A DNA stretch of 64,000 nucleotides from positions 35,108,430 to 35,172,429 of the forward strand of contig NC_092094.1 of the NCBI RefSeq assembly GCF_045679555.1, written 5' to 3'. The notes under the pieces are model-generated. The model ran no database searches, was not told the DNA's origin, and saw only the letters and a program-made list of their open reading frames with translations. The position numbers were made by a program, and so were the translations under genes. Shown here piece after piece: positions 1-26,791 of the stretch (its first letter is position 1; the number at the start of each line of letters is the position of its first letter). Origin of the DNA: Salvelinus alpinus (taxonomy: Eukaryota; Chordata; Actinopteri; Salmoniformes; Salmonidae).

Positions 1-836
1 TAAACCAGAACTTGTTCCTCACAAGTGTAGCATAGGTTGTGCGCTCTGCAAACAATGTGTCCACTCACTCCAACAATGAGAACGTTAAAAGACTGGAATC
101 GAAATATGTTGAGTGTATTAACAGACATTACCGCAACCTAAAAAACATTGTAGATGAGAAATTATAGGAATTAACGGTACATGTACGACTGATGATAAAT
201 GTAATGGGGAATTGATAGACAATAACAATCAAATGCCATCAATTCACACAATTAGTTTATAAAAACAATGGATGTGCACAAATTGGCGGGAGAGAGACGT
301 GCATTGTGCAGCCACATTCCCATTCTTGGACTATGCCACCCCCGTAGCCTCCGCAATGGATTAGTTCACTGAGATGGGCGTGAATACGACGGGTGTCTCG
401 TGTGCCATAAAATAATAGTGTGTGTGTATATTTGCTACTGCTCGACAATTTTTTGTTGTTGTTGTTGATCAACAGCCTGTTGACCAAACAATCGACCAGT
501 CGAATAATTGGTCACACCTAATTAGTATCCCATGACTATTTGGATGTAAGTGCATGACATTTATTTAGTTGTATCGTTCAATTCAGTGGTGTTTGTATTT
601 GTCATTATTATGTTGCCAAATAATTTTCTGTGTTGTCAGTATTGTGTTCTTTCTATTTTCATGCGTTTGTGCTTGTCTAAAGTGGCTCATTAGGAGTTCC
701 AGCCGGACTGAGCTGGTCTTCAGAACTTTAGTTTGTTTAGATATCTGATCAAACCTGGCTAACCAGATCACCCTAAGCCAGGCGTAGAGCCATAATAAGC
801 CCAAAGGGTGAACTTGTGGTATTTCTGTGTTATAAG
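1..836. other. chd2 intron sequence upstream of the first visible exon
   Basis: I see no coding exon, RNA gene or recognisable repeat here. The short open frames in this stretch lack splice signals in a sensible phase and resemble nothing. Because chd2 continues in from the left, this is most simply intron. The 5' part of the gene, including its start codon, is outside the window. Confidence 0.6.
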
Positions 837-16520
<15,684 letters not shown>

Positions 16521-17024
16521 GGCCTGTCACTGACTGGAAAGATGTTGTGTCCAGGTGAGGAACACAGTGGTGATACTGAAGGACAGGTCTGGGCTGGCTA
16601 GACTCACTGTTTCGCTTGGCCAGACATAACCTCAGTCGTAAACGGAATTGACAAATACTCTGTTTACCAGCAAACACCAAACTCTCCACATCCCTCCCCC
16701 AGGTGTGATTGTGGTAACGATCTGTGTCTGTGCCCATGTAGAAAAGTGTTCGACATTACGAAATATGTATCACACTAAGAAATGTTTTTGTTGTTGAAAT
16801 GACAGATAATCAGTCAGTGTTAGTGATGAGTCTGTAGAATGCCTGTGGATAGTTAGTCCTATGGACTATTATGTGGGGAGATTACGATGCCCGAAAGGTT
16901 GATGATGACTGATCTGGAAACATTGAAGTGTCTGAAGTATTTGGCCTTTTTAAATGTTAGCGGTATGGTATTATTCCCAAACACTTTGGTTATTTTTTTG
17001 AGTTTAGCTTTATGCCATTATAAT

Positions 17025-17030
17025 AATAAA
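17025..17030 (+). promoter_or_regulatory. candidate chd2 polyadenylation signal AATAAA
   Basis: A canonical AATAAA lies about 505 nt after the chd2 stop, in TAATAATAAAAGTAATG. It is followed by T-rich sequence. Weaker ATTAAA signals occur further downstream, so alternative ends are possible. Confidence 0.4.
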
Positions 17031-17809
17031 AGTAATGTTTATTCATCTTGACCTGGTTATGAAACTATCATAATTTCATAAAGATATGCCCCTTCTTTCC
17101 TGAATCAAAATAAGTGCATTCTTCTGTCTAAATTGAAGACGAATAGTAAGTTAGTCACGCCAGTACCTAGTTCTCAGAATTGCTATTTAAAATGTTTTAA
17201 TGAGCATTTGTCATTAGTGTTGATAATCATTCTTCTGTAAAGACATTCATTGCCATTGTCTTTTTTTTGTTTATGATAACCACTGACCCGCTAATAAGTT
17301 AAGGACCTAATGAGAAGGACATGTTTATAAACATTATTTAAGGTAATTTGTTGTGTAAAGCTTCAGAAGAACACTGACTGTTAAAGCTATCCCTAACAAC
17401 GTTTATTTGTAAATGTGCAAAGAATTTGCCATTTAAACCATATTTCTCTCTATCCTATGTATGAATGGTACTTTTGCATCTTACATTGCACAATTAGTAC
17501 TGCACTCTACTGGCTTATTCAACCCGTAAAAGTATTGTGCTATGTTTGAGAAGAATCTGGAAATCATTTTTTCATTTTCTATAGTTAAGGTTATGCGATT
17601 CCCAGTGACAGCAGTGTAACCACTGATAGATTTTCTAAGGGACACTTGAGTGTTTACGGATGTGGTTGATGACAAGCTGTTATTGGTCATTCTGTTTTAG
17701 TGCCAAACCAGAGACTGGCCCTGCTGTGGTTCTTATGATTTCTGGTGTGCTTCTCCAGTTGTGCCTTATTTCTGTGTATATTTTCATACTGTATATCCTA
17801 CTGGACACA

Positions 17810-17885
17810 TGTCAATTCAACGTAATTTAATTGAAATGACATGGAAACAACTTTGATTCAACCAGTGTGTGTGCCCAGTGGGATG
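17810..17885 (+). repeat. dispersed salmonid repeat fragment
   Basis: TTGAAATGACATGGAAACAA and AACCAGTGTGTGTGCCCAGTG closely match the segment at 30150-30230. They also match, in the opposite orientation, the segment at 54375-54560. It is a short fragment of a dispersed family that I cannot name. Confidence 0.6.
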
Positions 17886-18398
17886 GGTTATGGACATTAC
17901 TGTACTCTACTACAGAGATGATGCAGTATTAAACAGTCATGTTTTGAGATTGTTCTCAATGGATGATTGTGTAACGTGGCATGCTTGTTAAGCGAAGACT
18001 GGTGGTGGGAACAAAATGATATTGTTTGTCATGTTCTTCTGCAACTCTCCAAAAGATCTTGGGAAAAATGATTTACACAGATGAATCAGTGTTATGTCCT
18101 CTGTGGGCAGATCTGTTAGAAGGAATAGCCAACCAACACAACCTTCCTTTTCTCCACGCTACAGTCCCTGGACCTGTGTTCTTGAAAACAAGCCTAAATA
18201 ATTTATATTTGTGAGAGCCACTCCACGTGAAATATACTGTCAATATGTTTATAGTCATATGTATTAAACTTTGCTACATTATAAAACATATGTCCACTGA
18301 TTCATCCAGTATAGTCTAAGACCTAAAGGCATCCATCCGCATGCTTCACATCTGGGACAGTTCGTGCATATATTATGACAAGTTTGTGTATGTATGTC

Positions 18399-19962
18399 TA
18401 GTTGAAGTCGGAAGTTTACATCCACTTAGGTTGGAGTCATTAAAACTCATTTTTCAACTACTCCACAAATTTCTTGTTAACAAACTGTAGTTTTGGCAAG
18501 TCTGTTAGGACATCTACTTTCTGCATGACACATGTAATTTTTCCAACAATTGTTTACAGACAGATTATTTCACTTATAATTCACTGTATCACAATTCCAG
18601 TGTGTCAGAAATGTACATACACTAAGTTGACTGTGCCTTTAAACAGCTTGGAAAATTGTCATGTCTTTAGAAGCTTCTGATAGGCTAATTGACAATATTT
18701 GAGTCAATTGAAGGTGTACATGTGGATGGATTTCAAGGCATACCTTCAAACTCAGTGCCTCATTGCTTGACATCATGGGAAAATCAAAAGAAATCAGTCA
18801 AGACCTCAAGTCTGGTTCATCCTTGGGAGAAATTTCCAAACACCTGAAGGTACCACGTTCATCCGTACAAACAATAGTACGCAAGTATAAACACCATGGG
18901 ACCTCGCATCTGTCATACCGCTCAGGAAGGAGACGCATTCTATTCTCTCCTAGAAATGAACATACTTTTGTGCGAAAAGTGCAAATCAATCCCAGAACAG
19001 CAAAGGACCTTGTGAAGATGCTGGAGGAAACCGGTACAAAAGTATCTAGATCCACAGTAAAACGAGTCCTATATTGACGTCTCAGCAAGGAAGAAGCCGC
19101 TGCTCCAAAACCGCCATAAAAAAGCCAGACTACGGTTTGCAGCTACACATGGGGACAAAGACTGTACTTTTTGGAGAAATGTCCTCTGGTCTGATGAAAC
19201 AAAAATAGAGCTGTTTGGCCATATTGACCATTATGTTTGGAGGGAAAAGGGGGAGGCTTGCAAGCCGAAGAACCCCTTCCCAAACGTGAAGCACGTCGGT
19301 GGCTGCATCATGTTGTGGGGGTGCTTTGCTGCAGGAGGGACTGGTGCACTTCAAAAAATAGATGGCATGAGGGGGAAATTATGTGGATATATTGAAGCAA
19401 CACCTCAAGACATCAGTCAGGAAGTTAAAGCTTGGTCGCAAATGGGTCTTCCAAATGGACAATGACCCCAAGCAAACATCCAAAGTTGTGGCAAAATGGC
19501 TTAAGGACAACAAAGTCAAGGTATTGGAGTTGCCATCACAAAGCCCTGACCTCAATCCTATAGAAAATTTGTGGGCAGAACTGAAAAGGCGTGTGTGAGC
19601 AAGGAGGCTTACAAACCTGACTCGGTTACACCAGCTCTGTCAGGAGGAATGGACCAAAATTCCCCCAACGTATTGTGGAAGGCTACCTGAAACGTTTGAC
19701 CCAAGTTAAACAATGTAAAGGCAATGCAACCACATACTAATTGAGTGTATAAACTTCTGACCCACTGGGAATGTGATGAAAGAAATAAAAGCTGAAATAA
19801 ATCATTCTCTACTATTATTCTGACATTTCACATTCTTAAAATAACGTGGTGATCCTAACTGACCTAAGACAGGGAATTTTTACTTGGATTAAATGTCAGA
19901 AATTGTGAAACTGAGTTTAAATGTATTTGGCTAAGGTGCATGTAAACTTCCGACTTCAACTG
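18399..19962 (+). mobile_element. Tc1-like transposon, family A, decayed transposase
   Basis: The termini are GTTGAAGTCGGAAGTTTACA at the left and TGTAAACTTCCGACTTCAAC at the right, a Tc1/mariner inverted repeat. The + strand carries a broken Tc1 transposase. The N-terminal paired-like part (18763-19077) includes MGKSKEISQDL and STVKRVLY and then meets a stop. The C-terminal part (19383-19598) retains [10 protein letters not shown] and [11 protein letters not shown], which hold the second Asp and the Glu of the DD34E triad. The interior is out of frame between them. At about 1.56 kb it is near full length but inactive. Confidence 0.93.
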
Positions 19963-19964
19963 TA

Positions 19965-21405
19965 TGTACCAGTCAAAAGTTTGGACACCTACTCATTCAA
20001 GAGGTTCTTTATTTTCACTATTTACTACATTGTAGAATAATAGTGCCGTCTTCACTATGACATACCACATATGAAATTATGTAGTAACCAAAAAAGTGTT
20101 CAGCAAATCTAAATATATTTTATATTTGAGGTTCTTCAAGGTAGCCACCCTTTGCCTTGACAGCTTTGCCCACTCTTGGCATTCTCTCAACCAGCTTCAC
20201 CTGGAATGCTTTTCTAACAGTCTTGAAGAAGTTCCCACATATGCTTTTCCTTCACTCTGCTGTCCAACTCATCCCAAACCATCTCAATTGGGTTGAGGTC
20301 GGGTGATTGTGGAGGGCAGGTCATCTGATACAGCACTCCATCACTCTCCTTGGTCATATAGCCCTTACACAGCCTGGGTGTGTTGGGTCATTGTCCTGTT
20401 GAAAAACAGACTGCAGAATGCTGTGGTAGCCATGCTGTTTAAGTGTGCCTTGAATTCTAAATAAATCACTGACAGTGTCACCAGTAAAGCATCATCACAC
20501 ATACTTCACGATGGGAACCACACATGCAGAGATCATCTGTTCACCTACTCTGCGTCTCACAAAGACATCTCAAATGTGGACTCATCAGACCAAAGGACAG
20601 GTTTTGACCGGTCTAATGTCCATTGCTCGTGTTTCTTGGCCCCTGCAAGTCTCTTCTTATTATTGGTGTCCTTTAGTAGTGGTTTCTTTGCAGCAATTCA
20701 ACCATGAAGGCCTGATTCACGCAGTCTCCTCTGAACAGTTGATGTTGAGATGTGTGAACTCTGAAGCATTTATTTGGACTGCAGTTAACTCTGAGTTAAC
20801 TCTAGGTCTTCCTTTCCTGTGGCAGTCCTCATGAGAGCCAGTTTCATCATAGCGCTTGATGGTTTTTGTGACTGCAGTTGAAGAACCTATCTAAGTTCTT
20901 GAAATGTTCCGGATTGACTGACCTTCATGTCTTATAGTAACGATGGACTGTCGTTTCTGTGTTAATTTGTGATGTTCTTGCCATAATACGGACTTGGTCT
21001 TTTACCGAATAGGGTATCTTATGTATACCAGCCCTCCCTTGTCACAACACAACTGATTGGCTCAAATGCATTAAAGAAGGAAAGAAATTCCACAAATTCA
21101 CTTTTAACAAGGCACACCTGTTAATTGAAATGAATTCCAGGTGACTACCTCATGAAGCTGGATGAGAGTGTGCAAAGCTGTCATCTTTTATTAGATTTTT
21201 TATTTTATTTAACTAGGCAAAGGGTGGCGACTTTAAAGAATCTCATAAAATATATTTTGATTTGTTTAACACTTTTTTGGTTACTACATGATTCCATATG
21301 TGTTATTTCATAGTTTTGATGTCTTTATCATTTTACAATGTAGAAAATAGTAAAAAGAAAGAAAAACGATGGAATGAGTGTCCAAACTTTTGACTGATAC
21401 TGTGT
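19965..21405 (-). mobile_element. Tc1-like transposon, family B, decayed
   Basis: The left end contains CAGTCAAAAGTTTGGACACC and the right end GTGTCCAAACTTTTGACTG. The - strand holds transposase remnants, for example the region around 20120-20310, where the reverse complement resembles the Tc1 catalytic segment including the LNPIE region. Many frameshifts are present. It abuts family A with only the shared TGTATGTA junction between them. The length is about 1.44 kb. Confidence 0.88.
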
Positions 21406-21410
21406 ATATA

Positions 21411-21550
21411 TTGTAATGAAACAGCAGGGAGCAGGTCTCGAACCCTCGACCTTCTAGCCCCGAGGTCCGGCGCGCTATCGACTGTGCCGCAAAAGCATGC
21501 TCAAACGGTAGAGTCGATATCCGCGCTTATAAACCCAGGGTCGTTAATAT
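21411..21550 (-). repeat. tRNA-like segment between two Tc1 elements
   Basis: On the - strand the sequence includes CACAGTCGATAGCGCGCC, then GACCTCGGGGCTAGAAGGTC and GAGGGTTCGAGACC. The last resembles a tRNA box B (GGTTCRANNCC), with a box-A-like part upstream. It does not fold into a convincing full tRNA by eye, so I treat it as a tRNA-derived repeat. Confidence 0.45.
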
Positions 21551-21553
21551 ATA

Positions 21554-22763
21554 CAGTGGGGCAAAAAAGTATTTAGTCAGCCACCAATTGTGCAAGTTCT
21601 CCCACTTAAAAAGATGAGAGAGGCCTGTAATTTTCATCATAGGTACACTTCAACTATGACAGACAAAATGAGGGGAAAAAATCCAGAAAATCACATTGTA
21701 GGATTTTTAATGAATTTATTTGCAAATTATGGTGGAAAATAAGTATTTGGTCAATAACAAAAGTTTATCTCAATACTTTGTTATATACCCTTTGTTGGCA
21801 ATGACAGAGGTCAAACGTTTTCTGTAAGTCTTCACAAGGTTTTCACACACTGTTGCTGCTATTTTGGCCCATTCCTCCATGCAGATCTCTAGAGCAGTGA
21901 TGTTTTGGGGCTGTTGCTGGGCAACACAGACTTTCAACTCCCTCCAAAGATGTTCTATGGGGTTGAGATCTGGAGACTGGCTAGGCCACTCCAGGACCTT
22001 GAAATGCTTCTTACGAAGCCCGGGCGGTGTGTTTGGGATCATTGTCATGCTGAAAGACCCAGCCACGTTTCATCTTCAATGCCCTTGCTGATGGTAGGCT
22101 TTGTTACTTTGGTCCCAGCTCTCTGCAGGTCATTCACTAGGTCCCCCCCGTGTGGTTCTGGGATTTTTGCTCACCGTTCTTGTGATCATTTTGACCCCAC
22201 GGGGTGAGATCTTGCGTGGAGCCCCAGATCGAGGGAGATTATCAGTGGTCTTGTATGTGTTCCATTTCCTAATAATTGCTCCCACAGTTGATTTATTCAA
22301 ACCAAGCTGCTTACCTATTGCAGATTCAGTCTTCCCAGCCTGGTGCAGGTCTACAATTTTGTTTCTGATGTCCTTTGACAGCTCTTTGGTCTTGGCCATA
22401 GTGGAGTTTGGAGTGTGACTGTTTGAGGTTGTGGACAGGTGTCTTTTATACTGATAACAAGTTCAAACAGGTGCCATTAATACAGGTAACGAGTGGAGGA
22501 CAGAGGAGCCTCTTAAAGAAGAAGTTACAGGTCCGTGAGAGCCAGAAATCTTGCTTGTTTGTAGGTGACCAAATACTTATTTTCCACCATAATTTGCAAA
22601 TAAATTCATTAAAAATCCTACAATGTGATTTTCTGGATTTTTTTTCTTCTCATTTTGTCTGTCATAGTTGAAGTGTACCTATGATGAAAATTACAGGCCT
22701 CATCTTTTTAAGTGGGAGAACTTGCACAATTGGTGGCTGACTAAATACTTTTTTGCCCCACTG
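21554..22763 (-). mobile_element. Tc1-like transposon, family C, internally deleted
   Basis: The ends CAGTGGGGCAAAAAAGTATT and AATACTTTTTTGCCCCACTG are perfect inverted repeats, flanked by TA. The - strand keeps the transposase N-terminus (22130-22399, [19 protein letters not shown] to a second helix-turn-helix GRKISP-like region). It also keeps the C-terminus (21770-22066, [15 protein letters not shown] to [12 protein letters not shown]). The middle of the catalytic domain is missing. The element is 1,210 bp rather than about 1.6 kb, so it is a deletion derivative. Confidence 0.93.
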
Positions 22764-22784
22764 TATATATATATATTTTTTTTT

Positions 22785-23215
22785 TCGTTTTGGTCTCCGA
22801 CGAGGGTTTTTTCGGCTGTCCGTGCACACAAAACAATTTCTTGAGGCAAGCCGAATTTCGGTATCTGAAGTCGACGACGGTCAATAGTAGGAATTCTTCA
22901 ATTAAGTGTTGTCATTGAGATGACTCGTTTTCATGCACACGTTTCACTTGAGAAATACTGCACCAAACATTTTAATGTAAAATTGCGCAACAAATTTCTT
23001 GAGTCATCTTAGATTGACTATTTTGAGTAAGTCTATACCGACTACGGCGTCTCAAGACAGACAAACTGCTATTGACACTTTCATGTTTTTAAAGCGAAGG
23101 TCTTTTAAGGGAATTATGCGAGCGCACTCAAGGCCTCCGCATGCTTTGGTTCGGCTGGCTAACAGTCTGACACTTGTAATTGGGCCTCAGCCTAAAACGG
23201 TCTGATTATAAAAAA
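22785..23215 (+). repeat. dispersed repeat of unknown class, copy 1
   Basis: The segment contains GACTCGTTTTCATGCACACG, TTTCACTTGAGAAATACTGC and GGTCAATAGTAGGAATTCTT. A diverged second copy lies at 43930-44165 in the same orientation. I recall similar sequence as an abundant salmonid repeat but cannot assign a class. Boundaries are approximate. Confidence 0.6.
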
Positions 23216-23554
23216 ATGTCTTTGCCTTTGGGGATCTTGATCCTCCCCACAACAATTATGCTAATACATAAAACATACATGGCTATCACTACAAGCATCC
23301 ACCTGGATTATTATGGTTTATCAAGCACTGTTGTATGATAAGAATGTCAGGGCTCCCCAGGGCTGTTTTTTAAATGTATTCATATGCTTACACCAGGTGG
23401 CAGTGTAACGAAGCAAATCAAGTAGCCTAACCTCCTTCACTGGAAATCTAGATATGTTTTTTTTTTTTTAAATGCTCTTCATTGGTTAGTTAGTGTTTCG
23501 TTATCACTATGAAACAAAGTAAGAGGTTTACCACAAGAAAGAGACATCACCCAA

Positions 23555-26086
23555 AAGTTAGCAAGACATCTTTTATTTAATAAATAATTTACAATATAAA
23601 CAGTTGGTGTGTCACACCGCTTTTGTCCTACATACAAACACAGTTTGATCTTTCTGGCTTCTGCCATTCGGCCAAGTGTTTTAATGCCATATTTTCTACC
23701 GTTACAAATCTGACAACCTCTATTCACAATCAAGTTCAAACCAAGTAAGAGCTAAGTGAAAAGAACATAAAGTGCTTTAAAATTAAAAACATGAACACCA
23801 GAAAAAGGGACACTTTCTTGTATTCCCTTTTTAGATATCCACCTGGATGGAATCCAGGTTAACTTGTCTGCTCCTGAGCAAGCAAATGAATGCTCTGAAA
23901 CTACAGTAACCAGGATAGGATCCCTGCCATTGATAGATAGCTGAACACTATCCCCTAAAGACCCTAAAGCTTTGTGGTGTTCACGTTTTCATCAAATTAT
24001 TTTAAAATAAAAAGGTCACATTCACCAAACCCTTTCTGATATTCAAAACTGTAGTGAAATTCAATACAGATAAAATACAATATTTTACACACAAACGTAT
24101 ATACAATCTCACATTACACATGTAGAACCATATAGAAAACTCAAAATACAAGTTACATCTATAAAAACAAGATTCAATGTTACAATCATGTTTGTTTATT
24201 TGAACAACTTTTTTTTGCCAGACTAAGAACAAACTGTACCAGTACATGTAGTTAGGCCTGCCAAACACTTCAGTGTAGGGATATATTACCTTGTTAAGTT
24301 GTTGGATAGATGAGTACTAAGGGAATGGTCAAATCTAAATATATTCTACCGAGATTAAATAGAAGGGGGAAAAATAAAGCAAATCGTCTGACAAGGTAGT
24401 ATCCTTTACGCTTTACTTGGTATACAACAAATAATTAAAATAAAGATCAAACCAGAATTTAGGTTAAATGTCTTGTTCATAAATAGCAGGCCTTCGGGGT
24501 ATTAGTACCTCAGCCTCAAGATTTAGGCTTACTGGTGAATGACATTATTACTATGAACACAAACAAGCAATAGGGAAACTACAACAAATCAAAATGGTAC
24601 TGTAGATGTATGCACATCACACGGGTCCTGCATATGACTAGAGGTACAATTCAAAACCGAAAACTGACAGCTTATTTGCCATATGCTGCTCTGAATATGT
24701 CTATCCACTAAGATCATTTAGCACCTTCCAGCGTTCTACACAATCAAAAGTTAAAATACTTAGGCTTAGATTCAATCAGATCAAGCATTAACCCGCGCTA
24801 CATCACACATGCAAGTGTTCGAACTTGAAACAGCTGCATAGGATTTCTATTAATGCGACTCGGCGCATCCAATGGCAATGTACGCAATAGGTATAACGCC
24901 GGGTGCTGCTTTTGGATTTGACAGCTATTCCAGCCATTCCAATGAGCCCGTCCTCCTATAGCGCCTCCCACCAGCCTCCTCTGATACAGGACCTACTCTC
25001 TGCTCTCTACAGAGTGGTCAGAAAGACTATCTTTCTCAAACCAAATACATGGCCATGATACCTACATCTGCGTGGAACTGTTGACTGCCTAGAAAAAGAT
25101 AAATAACTCACGAAAGACCTGTAGAAATCAATTTCTTGGCCATGGTACATGTTGGTTTGTTGATTGATCGGTTGAATGAAGGGATGAGATATACTCTGTA
25201 AACGTGATCTGGGTTTCTGCATTATCTGTGCCCTTGGTAAAGTTTGTAAAGGGCTGTTTTCTTATGAACATCTTAATTACACCCTATACAAAAAATACAT
25301 TTATCATAATTAACACTTTAAACGCCAATATTCAAGACAGCCTGTTCTGGCGGACACACTAAACCACAGAGGGGCACAACCACACACACACACACAATCT
25401 TACAAAAGACCTGGCGTTATGACCTATTAACCTCCACAGCAGACTAGACTGTCACTCGCTGCTTTGACATCCTTTTGGCCCGAGTACTTTCTCCAAAAAG
25501 CTCTGGCTTTTCCAAAGCTGGAAACTCATCAAACAGTGAGTTCCTTCTGGACAGACATTAACAAAAGCCCCTGTCATGTCCTCTAGCCCAGACCCATGAG
25601 CCACAGAGAGCTCCACTGGCTTGGCACAAGTGAGGAGAGGAGATCAGCAAACTCTTCTTTCTGTAAGAGATCATCTCGTCTTGCTTCCCATAGGCATGCA
25701 GTCCCAGTGGGAATGTAGGATTTAATCCCAGCTGGATATCCAAAGTGCTGGGGCTCCTGGGCTCTCCTCTCTCACCACTGCTCCTTTAATCAAAGGACAA
25801 GTCCTTAAACCAGCTGAATGAATGCAATGATAGGCGGGAGCACAGAGAGCTCACCTCTCCCCCAGATGTAAGTCAACACATGATGACAACAATGATGAGA
25901 CCATGGGCTGGGATGAGTTTGATTGCAAATGAGCTGCTGTATCCCCTCAGAGGCATGGACGGCCCTGCTGTCTACACTGGCCACCAGCCACTGAGAACAG
26001 AGCAGTAGAGGTGAAGTATGACACGGTGAGGGCACTGTTTCACACCCACTGACAGCTAGCATAATGAGGATGATGTTGGCAGGGCA
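23555..26086 (-). other. rgma: rgma 3' UTR (inferred)
   Basis: This stretch follows the rgma stop codon on the - strand. It is AT-rich, has no repeat that I recognise and no coding signal. An AATAAA on the - strand occurs at 23572-23577. The resulting 2.5-kb UTR is plausible for a vertebrate RGM gene but is not demonstrated. Confidence 0.5.
23572..23577 (-). promoter_or_regulatory. candidate rgma polyadenylation signal
   Basis: The - strand reads TTATTTATTAAATAAAAGAT here, containing AATAAA. It lies 2.5 kb after the rgma stop and just before the repeat-filled gap to chd2. Confidence 0.4.
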
Positions 26087-26791
26087 CTATAGATGAACCC
26101 AGCAGCACTCAATCCACAACAACATAGCCAGACAGTTGAGGAGGACTAGCGAGAACATATCTGATCCCCTCGGTGCTGCATTACTCCCAAAAGCATCCTT
26201 TTCAAAAATGTGGTATTTGTCCTTGTTGGAGTGGAGCATTTTCACATCCTCAAAAGCATAGTAGGCAGCCATGGTGAAGTTGATGTCACCAGAGGAAAGC
26301 AGGTCGAACACACAAGACTGGAAGTACAGGTCTTCCACTGGGAGGCGCTCTTTACACTTGGCCATGGCAGCCTGATAGGTAAACCCATGGGACTGGCTGC
26401 CCGTCCTGCTCTTGACCGGGCCGTGGCCCTCCACAGCACGGTCCCTGAATTTTCTGAAGTCGATGCGCTGGTTGGCGGGACAGCCGTGCAGGCAGAGGTA
26501 CAGGTCCTGGTTGTCTCGGTCTTCTACAGAGTTCACTACTTCCTCTGGCATCCGCACAGCAAAGGTCAGGTATCGGCCCACCTGCCGGACCACGATAGTT
26601 GTACCGATGTAGCGTGCGTGGATCTCCACATGCTGCCCAGGCACCTTCTCCACGATGCGCAGCGTGTTGGCCCCGTGGCGGTCTCCACCGTTCTTGGAGC
26701 CGTCGGCGAACGCCGCAGGCAGCTCGTCTGTCTCTGCGTGGTACATCTTCTGGTCCACACACTCCTGGAAGTTCTTGAAGATGATTGTCAA
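26087..26791 (-). CDS. rgma: rgma coding exon 3: C-terminal vWD-like domain and GPI signal
   Basis: The exon starts after GGTACAG with [15 protein letters not shown], so the first codon is Leu (TTG), not a start. It continues with [33 protein letters not shown] and [16 protein letters not shown], then [20 protein letters not shown] and [19 protein letters not shown]. It ends in a hydrophobic tail and a TAG at 26089-26087. It encodes residues 198-431. Its antisense strand is also open but shows no homology. Confidence 0.95.
   Translation of the reverse strand: MTIIFKNFQECVDQKMYHAETDELPAAFADGSKNGGDRHGANTLRIVEKVPGQHVEIHARYIGTTIVVRQVGRYLTFAVRMPEEVVNSVEDRDNQDLYLCLHGCPANQRIDFRKFRDRAVEGHGPVKSRTGSQSHGFTYQAAMAKCKERLPVEDLYFQSCVFDLLSSGDINFTMAAYYAFEDVKMLHSNKDKYHIFEKDAFGSNAAPRGSDMFSLVLLNCLAMLLWIECCWVHL

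Larger units (their letters stand above)
16521..18290 (+). other. chd2: chd2 3' UTR and downstream end (inferred)
   Basis: After the stop codon there is AT-rich unique sequence with no coding signal. AATAAA occurs at 17025-17030, and ATTAAA occurs near 17930 and near 18264. Any of these could end the transcript. The first Tc1 element starts at 18399, so 3' UTR probably does not extend beyond that point. A short dispersed-repeat fragment sits at 17810-17885. Confidence 0.5.

Noticed and set aside
18026..18214. 62-codon open frame after chd2
   Set aside because: It lies in probable 3' UTR and has no recognisable similarity or upstream signals.
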